NCBI GenBank assembly: GCA_963921935.1
Contig: OY998176.1
Span: 48,261,813-48,325,812, forward strand
Origin: Galeruca laticollis
Taxonomy: Eukaryota; Arthropoda; Insecta; Coleoptera; Chrysomelidae
Reading direction: 5' to 3'
Length of the DNA stretch: 64,000 nucleotides
This document shows positions 1-13,300 of this stretch, one piece after another; within the stretch, counting starts at the first letter, position 1; each line of letters starts with the position of its first letter. The notes under the pieces were generated by a model. The model saw only the letters and a program-made list of their open reading frames with translations. It was not told the origin of the DNA and did no database searches. Made by a program: the position numbers and the translations under genes.

Positions 1-1137
1 ATTGTTCTTCCAGCATGAAGATCTTTTTTACTCAGAGATACAGCGTTATTGCTATGCATGGTCGAAAGCATACATACCTCTCGCTTCACACAATATTTCA
101 CGCAAAACAATTTTGAATTACTTCGAATTGTAAATTCCCCTTTTGGAGTTTTTCTTTCTTTTTCCGGCATATTCTTTCTAGTTTTGTGAACTGTATCACA
201 AGCACCTGAAGTCACATAAAAAGGTCAGGGCTGATGTACCAATTGTTACACTATAGTACATGCCCTTTGTCTAAATACGGCTACTAAAGGGGTCAGTATA
301 ACATCGGCAGATTTTAGGCACTGGCAGAACCCTATTGAGGGACCTGGCTGGGGATCATTCATTTTTTATGTATTTGAAACTTCAAAACCAAATGAACAAC
401 TAAGATACGTTTACACTAACGTTTAAAATCATAATCATATCTAGACGCGTGTTTGCTTCGCCTTTTCAGGTAGTCAGCCAATGGCTGCGGAGGGAGAAAT
501 AACCTTGTAACGATTGCAAGACCGAATAATATTCGATATATCATTTGGCGTGAACAGAAATTCACGGTAAATGCAGAAAAACAAGGCGTAGTTAGCACTA
601 AGGGCACGAAACATTGGAAACGCCAATTGGCGTCAATAGCAACGAAAGGGTTAAGGAAGGGAATATCGAAGGAAAAATAAGCATTGAGAGAAAGAAATAC
701 TCGTAGGTAAAGAAGATAAGAGATTGGACAAATCTCGATGCTAACGCTTTAGATCCCCTCAAGATCGAAACCAGTATGCCAGTATTGTCCGCGACATTCA
801 GTAAATGAATAGGTCATTTTAAGAAGAAGAGACTACAATAAAATAATCTCAAAATAGAATGTTCAAATATGTCTTCCCTATAATACCACATATAATCTAT
901 TCCACTACAATGTCATAAGCGTGGCACCTGTCTGTAAGATACACAAAAATGGTTCTTATGTTACATGTGGATCGTTTTATTGCCACATTATAAACATTTT
1001 GTTGTGTACTTCTATAAATTATCTTACTAAGCGTGACTACATTAAATAATGAATTAATATTTCTCCATATTTTTGTGGTATTTTTAGATTAGCAATTATT
1101 TGACTCAGAACTGTCTATTATCTGCCTTTTAAATATG
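1..1137. other. No supported gene; AT-rich flank
   Basis: I see no gene here. The longest open frames are under 70 codons and resemble no family I know. A short LINE-like tail near 640-833 is listed separately. Confidence 0.6.
640..833 (+). mobile_element. Possible LINE 3' remnant
   Basis: One frame around 745-800 reads RSPQDRNQYASIVRDIQ, which resembles the arginine-rich closing segment of RTE-type LINE proteins. It is followed by a purine run, AAGAAGAAGAGAC, at 821-833 like the AAG-type tails of such elements. There is no recognisable RT upstream, so this would be a very short 5'-truncated copy. Chance resemblance cannot be excluded. Confidence 0.28.
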
Positions 1138-2601
1138 TAAGTATTCAAACAATTCCAGCCGAATTAGTTAAAGTAGGAACCGACAGGTTATAGGAACAAA
1201 TGCGAAAACTATGCCAGGACTGCATAAATGGAGGAGAAATACCTAGGGAGTGGCAAACATCCGTTATGGTAACAATCCATAAGAAAGGTAATAGAGACCA
1301 ATGTGAGAACTATAGAGATATTGCAGTGACCAGCACATTTAGTAGAATATGCGGTAAAGTAATAAAACATAAAATCGAGAAAGAATATAAAAATCTGGAG
1401 GTGGAAGAACAAGCTGGTTTAAGAGCTGGCAGATCCACAGTAGATCACCTATACTGTGTTACACAGATGATCGAAAAGAAAACAGCAGTGAACCAAGAAA
1501 TTCATCTATTATACGTAGACCTACAGAAGGCGTATGATAGCATACCCCTTAATAAATTATAGGAAACGCTGGAAAAAACAAATATCACAAACGGGTTAAT
1601 AAAAGCAGTTCAAAGAATCTATGAAAATAATAAAACACAAATTAAAGTAGGACGTAACATATCACGTTCACGGTCACAAAAGGCCTAAAACAGGGATGCT
1701 GCTTATCGCCGACGCTTTTTAAGATATACTTGGAACAGGCACTTAAGGTATGGAAAAGGAAATGTAATGGAATGGGAATACCTCTCAACGACAATACTAC
1801 ACGCTATGCTTCGCAGACTACCAAGTAGTTATAGCACAGGACCATGACGACTTAAACTACATGACTCGAAAGCTCGTAGAAGAATATAAGAAGTGGGACC
1901 TTGAAGTAAATGTAGGAAAAACTGAATGTATGTCCATCGGAACAACGGCACAAGACATCGACTTGGAGGACGGAAAAAAAATTAAACACTGCGAGGAATT
2001 CAAATACTTAGGAATGAAAATAACACAAAACGGAACACTAGACGCGGCTATCAAGGACCGAAACATACAAGGTAGAAGAGCTATATCTATGATGAACGGA
2101 ATACTGTGGGACCAAACAATATCAAAGGCCAATAAACAACGAATATACAACGCAATCGTTAAAAGTATTGTAACATATGGGTGCGAAGTGTGGCAAATGA
2201 AGCAGACTACGGAGAGAATCCTACTAGCAACGGAAATGGCTTCTGGAGAAGATCAGCGGGTAAATCGAGAAGAGATAGAGTACGTAACGACAGAGTCAGA
2301 CAAATCATGGGTGTCGGGCACACAATAATAGATGATATCAAGACCAAGCAGTTGATCTAGTACGGTCACGTTCAAAGGATGCCAGACGAAAGACTACCAA
2401 AGCAAGTCCTAAAATGGTCACCACACGGAAAAAGAAGAAGAGGAAGACCAAGAAGAAGCTGGAGAGAGGGCATAGATACCGAAATACGAGAAAGGGAGCT
2501 ACCAGAGGATCTATGGCAAGATAGAGAAGGATGGCGGTTAGGAGTCGGAAGACGTCGGAGAACGTTATAAACCGATATTTATATATAAGTATTCAAACAA
2601 T
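1138..2601 (+). mobile_element. 5'-truncated LINE (RTE-like, 'Cfdp2-like' type) with 16-bp target duplication
   Basis: The direct repeat TAAGTATTCAAACAAT occurs at 1138-1153 and again at 2586-2601 and brackets an RT pseudogene. That is the target-site duplication expected from target-primed reverse transcription. The insertion itself is 1154-2585. It begins inside the RT-upstream region, so it is 5' truncated, and ends in a short TATATA-type tail right after the protein's terminal codons. The endonuclease is absent. The copy is decayed but its boundaries are clear. Confidence 0.8.
1166..2570 (+). pseudogene. LINE reverse transcriptase pseudogene
   Basis: Conceptual translation gives RT motifs in order: EIPREWQTSVMVTIHKKG and ENYRDIAVT (RT 0-2), LLYVDLQKAYDSIP (motif A, about 1510-1550), LKQGCCLSPTLFKIYLEQAL (motif B, about 1690-1745), then LCFADYQVV near 1805-1830 and EFKYLGMKI near 2000. 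The C-terminus has the GKRRRGRPRRSW stretch and ends in GRRRRTL. The protein is split by stops and frameshifts at about 1560, 1660, 1860 and 2240-2330. The catalytic FADD box reads FADY, so the second aspartate is lost. This once polymerised cDNA from LINE RNA at the nicked target; it is inactive now. Confidence 0.8.
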
Positions 2602-4660
2602 ACTTGGGAACAGCCTCCATTTTAAGCTCTTACGGTCACTTACTCACTGTCACATTGGATTTTATTTCTTTTTTCAATAAATTCTATTGTTTAGTATGAA
2701 ATCTCGCCAATGAAGAAAGAAACGAAGGCAAAACAGCAATAGTCAAATATCACAAATTTATCCTAAATAATGAAGTATGGAAACGGAAAAATGTCACTAG
2801 GACAAGATTTAAAAAGCTGACCCATGAAATTTTCGATCTACTGAAAGAAAACGATAAGAAACCTGCAATTGATAAGAGTAATGGAATTTAACACTACAAA
2901 TAACACAAAAGGAAGAAAATTGAAAAAAACAACGAATATTGGAACGTAGAATATAAGAAGTTTAAACAGGAAAGAAATGAAAATTATTAATGAACTTGAG
3001 AAAGCAAAGATAGATAATATATTAAGAATAACCTAACGCTGATTTAAGGAAGACAGATATTATTCTACAGTGGAGTTGAACAACAAAATAGGACATTTGC
3101 AGGAGTAGGCTGCATAATATAGAAATAAAGAATCAACAATTAGGAATGGATATTTATGACAGCGGCAAATCTGAAAGCAGAAATGTAAGTAAAGCAACAG
3201 AACCAAACTAGGCCCAAAAAAGAGGTCGTTTTCAGAGAAAAGTGAAGTAGTTGAATATATCAATGGAGGATTCATAATTATAGAGAATGTCAACTGCATT
3301 ACAGCTATATGGAAGGAACAGTGACCATATAGTGAGAGGACAAGAAACAATAATGGGAGGAGATTGATTTACTTCTGCATAGAAAATAAGCCCATCCTAC
3401 AAACTTAAATACAAATGTCTACACAAGAAGTAAAGTCAAGGAACGAAAATCTATAATATAATTACATATTAACAAAAAGAGACAATGAAAATGAACACTA
3501 GACGTAAGTGCTAAAAGGATACTGAAAATATATAGCGATAACTAGTCCGTGGAATTAAAACTAAAAATAAGGATTAATATATAATATAAATATAATAAAA
3601 CCTAATTGGAAACTACAGAAATTGAAAAAGTAATAAAACATTACAAATTGTTAGACAAGTGGCAAATAAATACAGCGAGGTGACTAAGCAAGAGAGATCT
3701 AATCAACATGTTTGGAGATGAAAAATCAAAAGGCACATGTAAAGTAAGAAAGAAGAAAAATAAAAGTTTATTTATGGAGAGAGATAATAGAAATACTACT
3801 CCCTATAACCCCAGTTAGAAAGCAGGCATCATTATAAATTATACATATTTGTTGTTAAACGGAAAACTACATGTTTGTCTTTTAAATGTGTAATTGTTAC
3901 AAAATCTTTAGGACCAACTTCCAAGATTTACTTTTTATAAATTTTATTGCTTGCTATATTTTCACCCATCCCAGTTATTTGATCTGGAAATTGGCATATC
4001 GTCATATATTTATTTTATTCATAATCCATTATATCAAAAAAATATTTACCCACATTTTCAATAAAAATGTAGTTATAGACTACTAAAAAAACTATAAATA
4101 GTCAAAGTTGTTGAAGTTTTAAATAATTTTAATAATAATGTTGCAATATGTATTTGATTATATTTACTTTTATCAGTTTTACCTATGAACATATTTCACT
4201 ATAAATTTTACAATTGTTAAGTCACCCCTTGCCCCATTTCTTAGGTTGAGGTTTGTGTGAATTTGTTAGAGTTGTATGTTGACTTTTGCGATTTCATAAA
4301 AAATTATCGATAAAATTTTTGTTTTATTTTCCTACCTCAGTAAACTACTGATTTGTGCTTCTGTGTTGAGTAATCAGTCTTTATGTGTGACACTAAAGCA
4401 CATTGTGGGTAGCTTTCATTATATATAATACCAAAACAAGTAGTACATCCTGCTAAATGAAGGTATACTATTACTTTTCAAGATACCTACTGCAATATTC
4501 AATAAGTTATGACAACGATAGATTTGAAATTTGAAGAATATGAATACATATGCCCTAAAAATACTGAAACAGGTCAATTTTGGTATATGAAACTACACTT
4601 TCCGAAAAACATCATTCATCTGCCCCTTTAACCCCCTAAGGATAATATCTACCCCTTTAA
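2602..4660. other. No supported gene; AT-rich spacer
   Basis: Stops are frequent in all six frames and no frame over 100 codons looks like a protein. Stretches near 2720-3350 are A-rich and may be very old repeat DNA, but I cannot assign them. Near 4620-4672 there is a short imperfect duplication (CCCCTTTAACC followed by CTAAGGATA or CTAGGGAT). Confidence 0.5.
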
Positions 4661-7600
4661 CCGACTAGGGATTTCATTCATTCATTCGTTTAGGTTGTAC
4701 TCAACAGCCCGGGAACTTGACCTAAGTAATTGTACCGTTCCCAATATTATCTACTTCCATTCCAAAAGTTTCGTATCCTCGATATATTCCACTAGCTTAG
4801 TTGGGGGGATTTTGAGTAGTTCTGAAGGTTGGTTGTATTGTTTCCATTCCAAAATGCTTCTGCCTGAGTCCTTGTAAGTTCTTACATAAGCAGAGTCTAT
4901 GAATATGTGTTTCATCCCTTAGTTCGCATTTCCTACAGATAGGTTCACTGACTTACCATTTTGTATAAATGTTTCCTTAGGGTACAGTGTCCAGTTATCA
5001 AATCGATAACTGTCTTCAAATGTCTCTTGCTCAGTTTCAATAAACTGATTGAGAGTTCTTTTTTTACATTCTCCAGTAAGCTTTTTGTGTGAAGGTGACC
5101 TCCTGTCAACCTTCATTTGATTTGGTGCTCCTTGTCTAGCCAGTTCCGGATTTCCCCCCTTATGTAATCCTTTGTGATTCCACAGAACGGCTCCGGACCT
5201 TCATAAGAAGTCTCCTTTAGAGTCTTGTTTAGCTAGCTGGTCCGCCAGTTCATTACCTGCAATCCCTTCATGTCCCGGCACCCATACTAGAGACACTGTG
5301 TTGTCTCTTGCCAGCTTGTTAACCAGTCTAGATTTCGTGGTTGGATTACTGATAGCTTTCAGCAGTGCCTGGCTGTCAGTATGCATTTAACAGTTTAACC
5401 TCCCTTGATGTTTTCATCACTACAGGCTATAGTATCAATTCTTTCTTCCTGAAATTCAGACGTATTTCTACCAAGGCTGAAAAACATTTTCTTCCTAGGT
5501 CCATTTATACCAGCCACAGTGCCGTGGTTCGTTTTAGATCCATCCGTGAACCAGATGATTTCTTCAGGATTTCCCGAGTGCATCACCTGTTGCCTAGATG
5601 GAATAATGATATTCACTCGCTCAGTGAATATATTCTCTGGTATCATACTATCCAATCCCATTTGAAAGTTCGGTTCATCTAGTAGTCTCACATTCGTATC
5701 GGTATGTGCTCCACGAACATTGTTCGAGGTCCACATGACTCCCGATTTCAGTTTGAGGATCGCCATCATTGCCTCTGCCATAAAAAAAAGTTCTAGAGGA
5801 GAGAGGTCTATAAGAGCTTCCATTGATGACGTCCCCGTGCTGTTCATTGCTCCGGTAATACCGAGGAGAGCTTGTCTTTGGATTGTAGTTCATTTATTCC
5901 ATACTGAGGACACCTCCGTCTTTCTCCACCAGACTATCGTTCCATAGGTGATCGTTGGCCTAATCACTGTTGTGTAAAGCCAGTGTACCACCTCGAGTTT
6001 TATTACCCAGGTTTGCGCATAACTCTTCTGCATTACCAGAACAGCCTGGTTGCCCTGGTAGTCGTTTTTTCCAGGTGTGTCCTCCAATTCAATTTAGAAT
6101 CGAGTGTCACTCCCAGATATTTCACCTCTTTGGATATTTCTAGTTTTTCTCCGAACAGTAGTATTCTGCTCTGCGGAAGAGCTCTACTATTCGTAAAAGC
6201 AACTAGTTTGGTTTTCCTTGGGTTGACTGTAAGGTCCTCTTTAAAGCATCAGTCTTCCACAATTCGTAGTGCTTCTTGTAAGACATTCGCGACTGTCCGG
6301 GAATTGCCCCTTGGTGACAATCACTAGGTCGTCCGCGAAGCCCTGCGTCCATATGCCTTGATCATTTAGCCTGCAGATCAAGTCATCCACAATTAAATTC
6401 CACAATAGTGGTGAAAGTACTTCACCTTGAGGACACCCTTTAGTTGTCATGACGGTGAACGTTGTATCATGCATGCGTGCCGATATTCTCATATGCTCAA
6501 GCATGGATATTATCTATCTGCATGTGGTATTGTTTATTCCTCTTTTTTTTCTAGGGATTTGTTTATTGATGACATCAAAGGCACCTTCGATGTCTAAAAA
6601 TGCTGCAAGGGCTATTTCTTTTTGGTTCAGACTCGACTCGAGACCAAATTATGCAGGGCAGCTTCTCCTGATTTCCCTGCCTGATAGGCCCATTGTAGTC
6701 TGTGTAGAAGGATGCTATTAAACACTCCTTCTTACAGATGCATTTGTATCATTTTTTCCATGATTTCCAGCATTAATGATGACAGACTGAAGGGTGTGTA
6801 GGATTTGGTCTCGGTGTACGTTTCTTTCCCTAGTTTGGGAATAAACACCACCCTTGACTCTCCCCAAATAATTGGTATATACCCTAAAGCATGGCTACTG
6901 TGTAATATCAGAACTAAAGGGCCCATGATAATGTCAATTTCCTCTTGCAAAAGCTTGGGAAATATGCCATCTTATCTTGAAGTTTTGTATGGGTCAAATG
7001 AATTTGTGTAAGATGTCTGAATGTCTGAAAATCTCATTTGTTAGTTTCCAGTCCTCTTTGGTAGCCCTTGTTTTGGCTACCGGTACGTTATCGTAATTTG
7101 AATCTATCTTTACCGAGTCTGGAAAGTGCACGCTAAGGAGGTGCTCTATAGCTTCCCCCGTAGTATTTGTGTACTCTCCGCTCGGCATCTGGATAGAGCC
7201 TACTTTATTAGTGTCCCTTTTGAGAATTCTGTTAATTCTGACCCTGTCAGGGATACCTTGTATGTCCTCAAAGACTTCCCTCCAGGATCTCTTTGATTCT
7301 TTTATTTTTTCATTATACGTACCTAGTTTAGCCTTATGTGCTCCCAAATGCCCGTTTTTTCGCTTTCTTAAAAAGACGTCTTGTTTCTTTCCTTAGTGTT
7401 GTCAGCTCTTTATTTCACCAGACAGCCTGTCTGGAAGAGCGACACTCCCTTATCGGACAGTTATTGTGATAGGAAGTCACTATGGTCTGTTGCAACCACG
7501 CAGCTGTGCCTTCTAACTCCTCGGCAGTTTTAGGTCTGCCTAGACGTGTGCGGATTTTAGAAAGACACTGCTCTCCGGTATCGAAGGGTAATGCTCGGAG

Positions 7601-7668
7601 AGTCGAAATCTTGGACAAGCCGTAGCAGGTCCTCGAAAAATTCACCGAGCACAGGACCGCCTAGGGAT
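4661..7668 (-). mobile_element. Decayed LINE with RNase H (R1/LOA-like group)
   Basis: Minus-strand coding remnants of one LINE fill 4919-7645. The 3' end shows an (ATGA)n-type tail, seen on the + strand as TTCATTCATTCATTCG at 4673-4688. A near-identical 12-mer flanks the element: CCGACTAGGGAT at 4661-4672 and CCGCCTAGGGAT at 7657-7668, a plausible target duplication with one mismatch. No ORF1 or endonuclease is visible, so the copy is 5' truncated just upstream of the RT. Confidence 0.65.
4919..7645 (-). pseudogene. LINE RT-RNase H polyprotein pseudogene
   Basis: Read from 7645 downwards, the frames give: a pre-RT segment (7645-6994), an RT fragment RVVFIPKLGKE near 6840, motif B CPQGEVLSPLLWNLIVDDL near 6430, an FADDLVIV catalytic box near 6335, an RNase H start FTDGSKTNHGTVAG near 5540, RNase H TDSQALLKAI near 5370 and the end VWVPGHEGIAGNELADQLA near 5260, then a basic tail to 4919. 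At least seven stops or frameshifts break it. EN-less RT plus RNase H order is that of R1/LOA/I-type LINEs; I cannot fix the exact clade by eye. Confidence 0.75.
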
Positions 7669-8161
7669 AACTACCCCAATAAAAATTTTAAATGAAAAGG
7701 GTGATACCGCGTATAAAAGGGTTTTCAATTTTCTATTCTTCCATATCGTCGGTGAAATGGCAAAACCACGTAACTGACAAACATTTGAATCTGAGATTTT
7801 TGTGCCAAAAGTCTCATTAATGTAGCTTAATTCTCATTCAGTAATTTATATATTGTTCGATTTTTTGAATTTGTCATATTTTTCGCTATTTCAAAACGTG
7901 AGTACGTCAACAAGTGTTTTAAGGCTATTTACCAATATGTGATTATTATGTAAATTCGGAGTGACATGTCTTGAGATGTTGGCTTCATTTGTAAATAAAA
8001 CTTTGTAGCGAAAAAGGGATTATTTGGGATTTTACGCAAATTCCATTGACAATATTGCATACGGAGCAAGCAGTGATTTGGTTGTGGTTTGAAAAGTCGA
8101 TATTAACTATAATTTTTATTATACCACTTGTTACAATTCACAGAAAATGCGTTTAAAATAC
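7669..8161. other. No supported gene
   Basis: AT-rich spacer between the LINE and the probable LTR. No open frame of note and no primer-binding site or polypurine tract adjoining the LTR edge at 8162. Confidence 0.5.
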
Positions 8162-9235
8162 TGTACTGCGTATTGCCCAGATAAGCCCAAAGGAGACAGA
8201 GTTCAATTAAATTAACTGATTTATTTCTATGAAAAATATTATTTACAATGACAAAATAAACTAAAATTCAATATTCTATATATAAATTACTCTGGTGCAT
8301 AAATATTTTGCAAATCACGCTTCGATCGATACTGATGGTTCGAACGAATAGGTAGGTGTAACAACGGTGTGTACTTCGATTCCGGTGTACGGGATTCTCT
8401 GCGTCCTATGAAATGTTCAGACAGCCATGGGTTTGAGCAACCGGCAGATCAATACTCTTTCGGTTTTAATCTCAAGATGCGACAGTATCGTTTGTAGCTA
8501 GTCAGTACCCGGCTTAACGAATATCTCGGTTTGTAGGGACTTTAGTTATTACGGCGCGTCAATACCACACCAGAATTATACTAACAGTTAAAGTGATCGT
8601 TTACAGCCAGTCAATACCCGGCTCAACGACGCTACCCTACGAAGATACTGTAGAGTTTTCGGTGCGTCAATACCACACCGAAATTCTTCTAACAGTTTGA
8701 ACAATCGTTCTCGTTTCCGTCAATACCAGAAACCAACGGTCGTTCTAGTGAATGATGTATAAAATCGGATCAGTACTCCGACTTAGTACAACACTCGGCG
8801 GTGGATAGTGTAAAGCGTTTAAGGTCAAAGTCAGTACCTTCGACCTACGCTTCGCACTGGAGGCGGCTGTACTTGGAGGAGCAGGAGTCCGTAATCCAAG
8901 TCGTCTTACCGTCTGTCGATTTGCATTTTTATACACATCGTAGAGGTGGTGGAGGAAGTCTCCTTCCCTTCTACTATCGATTCTTCGTGCGCATCTTGGC
9001 GTGGGGGACTTGCTGTTTCTGGTGGGGTACCTCGTCATCGCTGCGTTAACTGGTTTCTTGAATCGATATTTATAGTAATGAATTTATATCATTACAATAC
9101 AATAAGAAGTATTCCAGGTTGATCTTCAGAATATTTCTGTTCCTTATGTCACTAATTTGTTGAATCATGGATCTTGATTCAAGTCTTCCCGGACCAAAAA
9201 CGGCCCAGCAAAATTATTGCCGGCCTGTCACAACA
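8162..9235 (-). mobile_element. Probable solo LTR of a Gypsy-type element
   Basis: The region starts TGTACTGCG and ends CCTGTCACAACA, the TG...CA ends of an LTR. On the minus strand it begins TGTTGTGACAGGCCGG and has a TATA-like ACTATAAATATC near 9070-9085. A segment near 8218-8275 containing ATTATTTACAAT resembles the same region of the Gypsy LTR at 24225-25050 (near 24330-24345), and both carry hairpin arrays. No gag or pol adjoins it, so I read it as solo. No convincing target duplication was found (ATAC against ATAA), so the edges are approximate. Confidence 0.5.
8439..8851 (-). repeat. Array of about eight hairpins with a conserved TCARTAC loop
   Basis: Short stems of different sequence each present a loop with TCARTAC. 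Clear cases: 8657-8683 (stem TTTCGGTG/CACCGAAA, loop CGTCAATACCA), 8713-8733 (GTTTC/GAAAC, same 11-nt loop), 8605-8623 (AGCC/GGCT, loop AGTCAATACCC), 8765-8781 (TCGGA/TCCGA, loop TCAGTAC), 8821-8845 (AGGTC/GACCT plus inner AAG/CTT, loop TCAGTAC, with outer AAGCG/CGCTT at 8813 and 8847), and 8439-8465 (AACCG/CGGTT around ATCAATACT). Units at 8496-8514 and 8548-8576 are partly decayed. Constant loops with different but complementary stems suggest RNA structure in the LTR transcript. Confidence 0.7.
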
Positions 9236-10002
9236 ATAAACAAACAGTCTCAAGGAAACATTTCCTAGGCAATAAGATGGTAATAATAATTGTTTTGAAT
9301 TTATACAAATTCTTTAATCAATTTATGATATTGATTGCAATTTCAGAAGAAAACGGTACTTGTACCTCGTAGTAAAAGCACCTTCCCGGTCTTCAAAGCT
9401 CATTCAATGTAAATTGGCGTCTGCTATTACTACTAGATATACAATGTACTATTTCCGAATTTACCATTTGACAAATGACCAACTTTTTTAACTAGTCCAG
9501 CTCAAGAACCTGCACCACCAGCCCACTCACAACACCTGGAATAGCTATTTGTAAAAAAAATTGACGACAGAATGGACGAAGACAAGTCAAATAACCCCGA
9601 TTTAATACTCAGCGTAAGTCCTCAACTTATTTTGACAAATATAGACAAAAAATTCGCACCCGATGTATTGTCAAGACGTAGAAGTTTCAATGTTTACAAC
9701 ATAGTGACCTATATGATTGGCGACCTTTTGTAGCATCAACGTAACTAGCAAATTAGTGTGGATTTTAAAATTTAATTCAATATATTATCCTCATGTTAAC
9801 AGAAATAGCATTATTTGGCTACCAATGACTATAAAATTAGACATAATGGAGCAATTTATTAAGAACAAGTTTGATAAAAATCTTGACTCTTATTGTCGCC
9901 AGTAATGAGTAATGAGGAACATTCTCGGTAACACTAAATCACGAAACTAACAACGCTGAGAGCAACATATAGCATGATGTCCAGCATGAGAATCAAACTC
10001 CA
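9236..10002. other. No supported gene
   Basis: AT-rich DNA with only short open frames. I recognise no protein, repeat edge or RNA gene in it. Confidence 0.5.
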
Positions 10003-10368
10003 TATTATTTATATTTTTTTTTTCGTTTTTTGGCTTTGGAAGTTGGATCCCATTCAGCCACGAACTAAGTAAATAAGTAATATCTCATAAAAAGAGAAAC
10101 AAAGGACATGTCGCAGCAAACATATTTACTCATATCCAAGTCACACATCATTCATTGCCCTATACAACAGAATTCGTAGAAAACGAAGAAGAAAGGATAA
10201 TAGACATGGACACTCGTTTCACGCTAAGGTGCCCGTCATAGCGACTTTATTTACAACACACAATAAAGGCAACGGTAAGGGGGTATATCATTGTTACAAA
10301 GGAAAGACAATAGGTATACTACAACTAACCTCTACCATTCTAGATCTAAAATACAGTTGTACTGGTTT

Positions 10369-13300
10369 TTATATTTTTCTTTTGGTACGTTTAAGAAATT
10401 CCCATAATATAGTGCGAACCATAGTATGTCGCCGACTGAGAAATAACAGAGAAACTTGACTTTGTGGGAGAGGAACCTTTTCTTTAGACAGAGTTTCCAT
10501 CAGATATCTTGTGGCTTGACTATTATGTTGACAGCTAAACATCCAATGATTAATATCATCATAACTTTGATTACAATCACACAATTCGGAGTCGCTCATT
10601 TTAATTTTATAAAGGTATGCGCGTACTGTTGCATGACTAACGAGACATCTGAAGTACATAGCGTTAATCTTTCTTATAGGATGACTATGCTCCTCAAGTC
10701 TTGTGGATGGAAGAGTGGGGTGTATTTTGCAGTACGAGTTATTGCTTCTGTTGCAGAATTGTGACCATTCTATTTCCCAATTGTATCTCATACTCTCTTT
10801 TCTTGAGCAAATGACGTCACTCCATGGTAAACAAAGATCTTCCGATCCGGAGAGAACTGCGGCTTTCGCCAGTTGATCAACTTTTTCGTTTCCAGAGATT
10901 TGAAAGTGGCCTTTGACCCACATAAACGTTACAGACTTGTTAAGTTGTCTTAATTCAACTAATATGCATAATATTTTTACGATTATACTATTGCGATATA
11001 TACTTCTTGCAGAGTTTTTAATGGCTGTTAAAGCTGACTGGGAATCCGAAAGGATGACAAAGTTTTGATATCGGAGATTACTGTATAAAGCCCAATATAG
11101 TGCATAGTATATGGCCAATAGCTCTGCAGTGAAGATTGAGCAATGACAATTTAATTTATATTGTAGTGTTGTTTCCTCGTTAGATATGTATACAGTACAT
11201 CCCACACCTAAAGAAGATTTGGACCCGTCTGTAAATATTTTGCAGAGATTACCCAGCTTTCCAAAGTATTCTTCCATAGTTGTGCAATAGCTACTTGGTA
11301 CGTCGTAATTAGGTATAACTACTGTACACGAAAAAAAAGATATGTCATAAGGCGCTGAAAAAGCACTTTGTTCGTCTCTATTAATTGACAGGTGTGATGT
11401 ATTGGGATATGCAATAGCTAAAATTGTAGAGTTTTTATTTAGCCAGCATTTTTCTGTTAGGTTGCTGACTGATAATACATTTACCACATTCAGCCATCAG
11501 TGTGTTAGTAGGTGTGGATTTGAAAGCACTTAAAACCAATCGTAAAGCCTTGAATTGTATTCTATCTAATTTGATTAAGCGAGATTTTGTGGCTGAGCCA
11601 TATAAAAAACTTCCATAATCCAAGATGGATCTCGTATAGGCCCTGTAGAACATAAGATTGGTTTTGGGGTCAGCGCCCCAATCGTAACGATTAACAACTT
11701 TCAGCATATTTAAACTTTTTTCACATTTGACAATACATTGGTTTATGTGATCATTCCAAGTTAGTTTTGAATCCAGTGTGATACCTAAGTAAGTATAATT
11801 TCTATTAACTGATATCGTCATATTAGTGAGTTGCAGGTTGGAAACAGCTGGTAGACGATGTCGTGTGAAGAATATAATAGAAGATTTTTTTGGTGATAGG
11901 TGTAGACTTAGATCTGAGAAACATTTATTACAATGTTGCATAATGACTTAGAGTTTCAATGCACTGTTGATAAGTCTTTTCCTTTACATATAAACAGAAA
12001 TCGTCTGCATATTGCAATATGTTGCACTCTATATCCATAGCATGTACGTTTAAGGTATATAGGTTAAAGAGTAGCGGGTTTAGAACTGATCCCTGCGGTA
12101 AACCTTTGAAAATAAGTCGTGGGCCAAGAATTTGGTTGTTGCACCGAATAAATATTTGTCTATTCATAAATAGTTCAACCAAGACATACGCGCATCTGGA
12201 TGGAATACCAATTTGAATTAATTTATTAAAAAGAGAATGCAGTTGAACATTATCGTAAGCACTGGTAATGTCCAAAAATAATGCAGCAAGATAATTGTTT
12301 TCCGTAAACGTTGATTGAATATCTGTGACTAGATGTGCAATGCAGTCTACTGTGCCTCTTTTCCAACGAAAACCAAACTGTGTGTCTGGAAAAACATTAT
12401 TGCTTTCACACCACCATTCCAGTCTAATTTTCATAATCCTTTCAAAAGTTTTTAATAAACAAGACATAAGGGCAATGGGTCTGAGGGCAGTTGAATCATT
12501 TAACTTCGGAATTGGAACGATAAGACATTGTTTTAAAGAGTCGTAATTGTCTCCTTTCATCAAGATATTATTATAGATTTTGCATAAGAACAGTAACGCT
12601 ACGTCCGGCATGTTTCCTAGCATAAGGTAGTTAATTCCGTCAATTCCTGGACTAGACTTTTTAGAAGTTTTAATACTTGTTCTTATTTCATTGATGTTTA
12701 TCGGTGCTAGTAAACAATGTTGTTCTGGAGAATTAATAGGCCAATCTATTGGATAATGGACGTGGTCGGGTGCAATTTTTTGAAGCAAGTTTTCAACTAA
12801 TGTTTCGTTGACTATACAAGATTTTTTAACACTTTGAACGTTATTAACCCGTCCCCATATGTCGCTTGGATGAGTTTGTCTGTTAAGTGAGGAGCAAAAT
12901 TTGGCCCAATTTGTTCTTGATTTGGTTTTGAATAACCGTTTACACATAGCATCTAATCTTTTATATTCAATGAAGTTAGAAGGGATTAAGTTTGTTCTGT
13001 AAACTTTTAACGCATTTTTCCTAGAATTTGTCGCTGCGAGGCATTCTTGATCCCACCAGGGAACGTATTTAGTCGGATTATGAGTAGTTGATTTTATTAC
13101 CTTACAAGACTTATTTGCAGCTGCCGTTATTGTATCAGTGAGAAAAGATATCATGGCGTTAGAATCGTTGCAAATAGGGACGGATTAGAATGATTCAATG
13201 ATAGAGGTTTGGTATAACTTCCAATTAGCGTTGGACATTGACCATTTAGAAGTACGCTTAACCGAAAAAGTTTCCTTTTGGATATCGTTGATCACAATCC

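Noticed and set aside
5365..5682. 105-codon + frame
   Set aside because: Antisense shadow of the LINE RNase H region on the minus strand.
8439..8851. CRISPR array or tRNA cluster suggested by repeated GTCAATACC with variable flanks
   Set aside because: The variable parts are self-complementary arms around the repeat, the spacing is irregular and the setting is an LTR.
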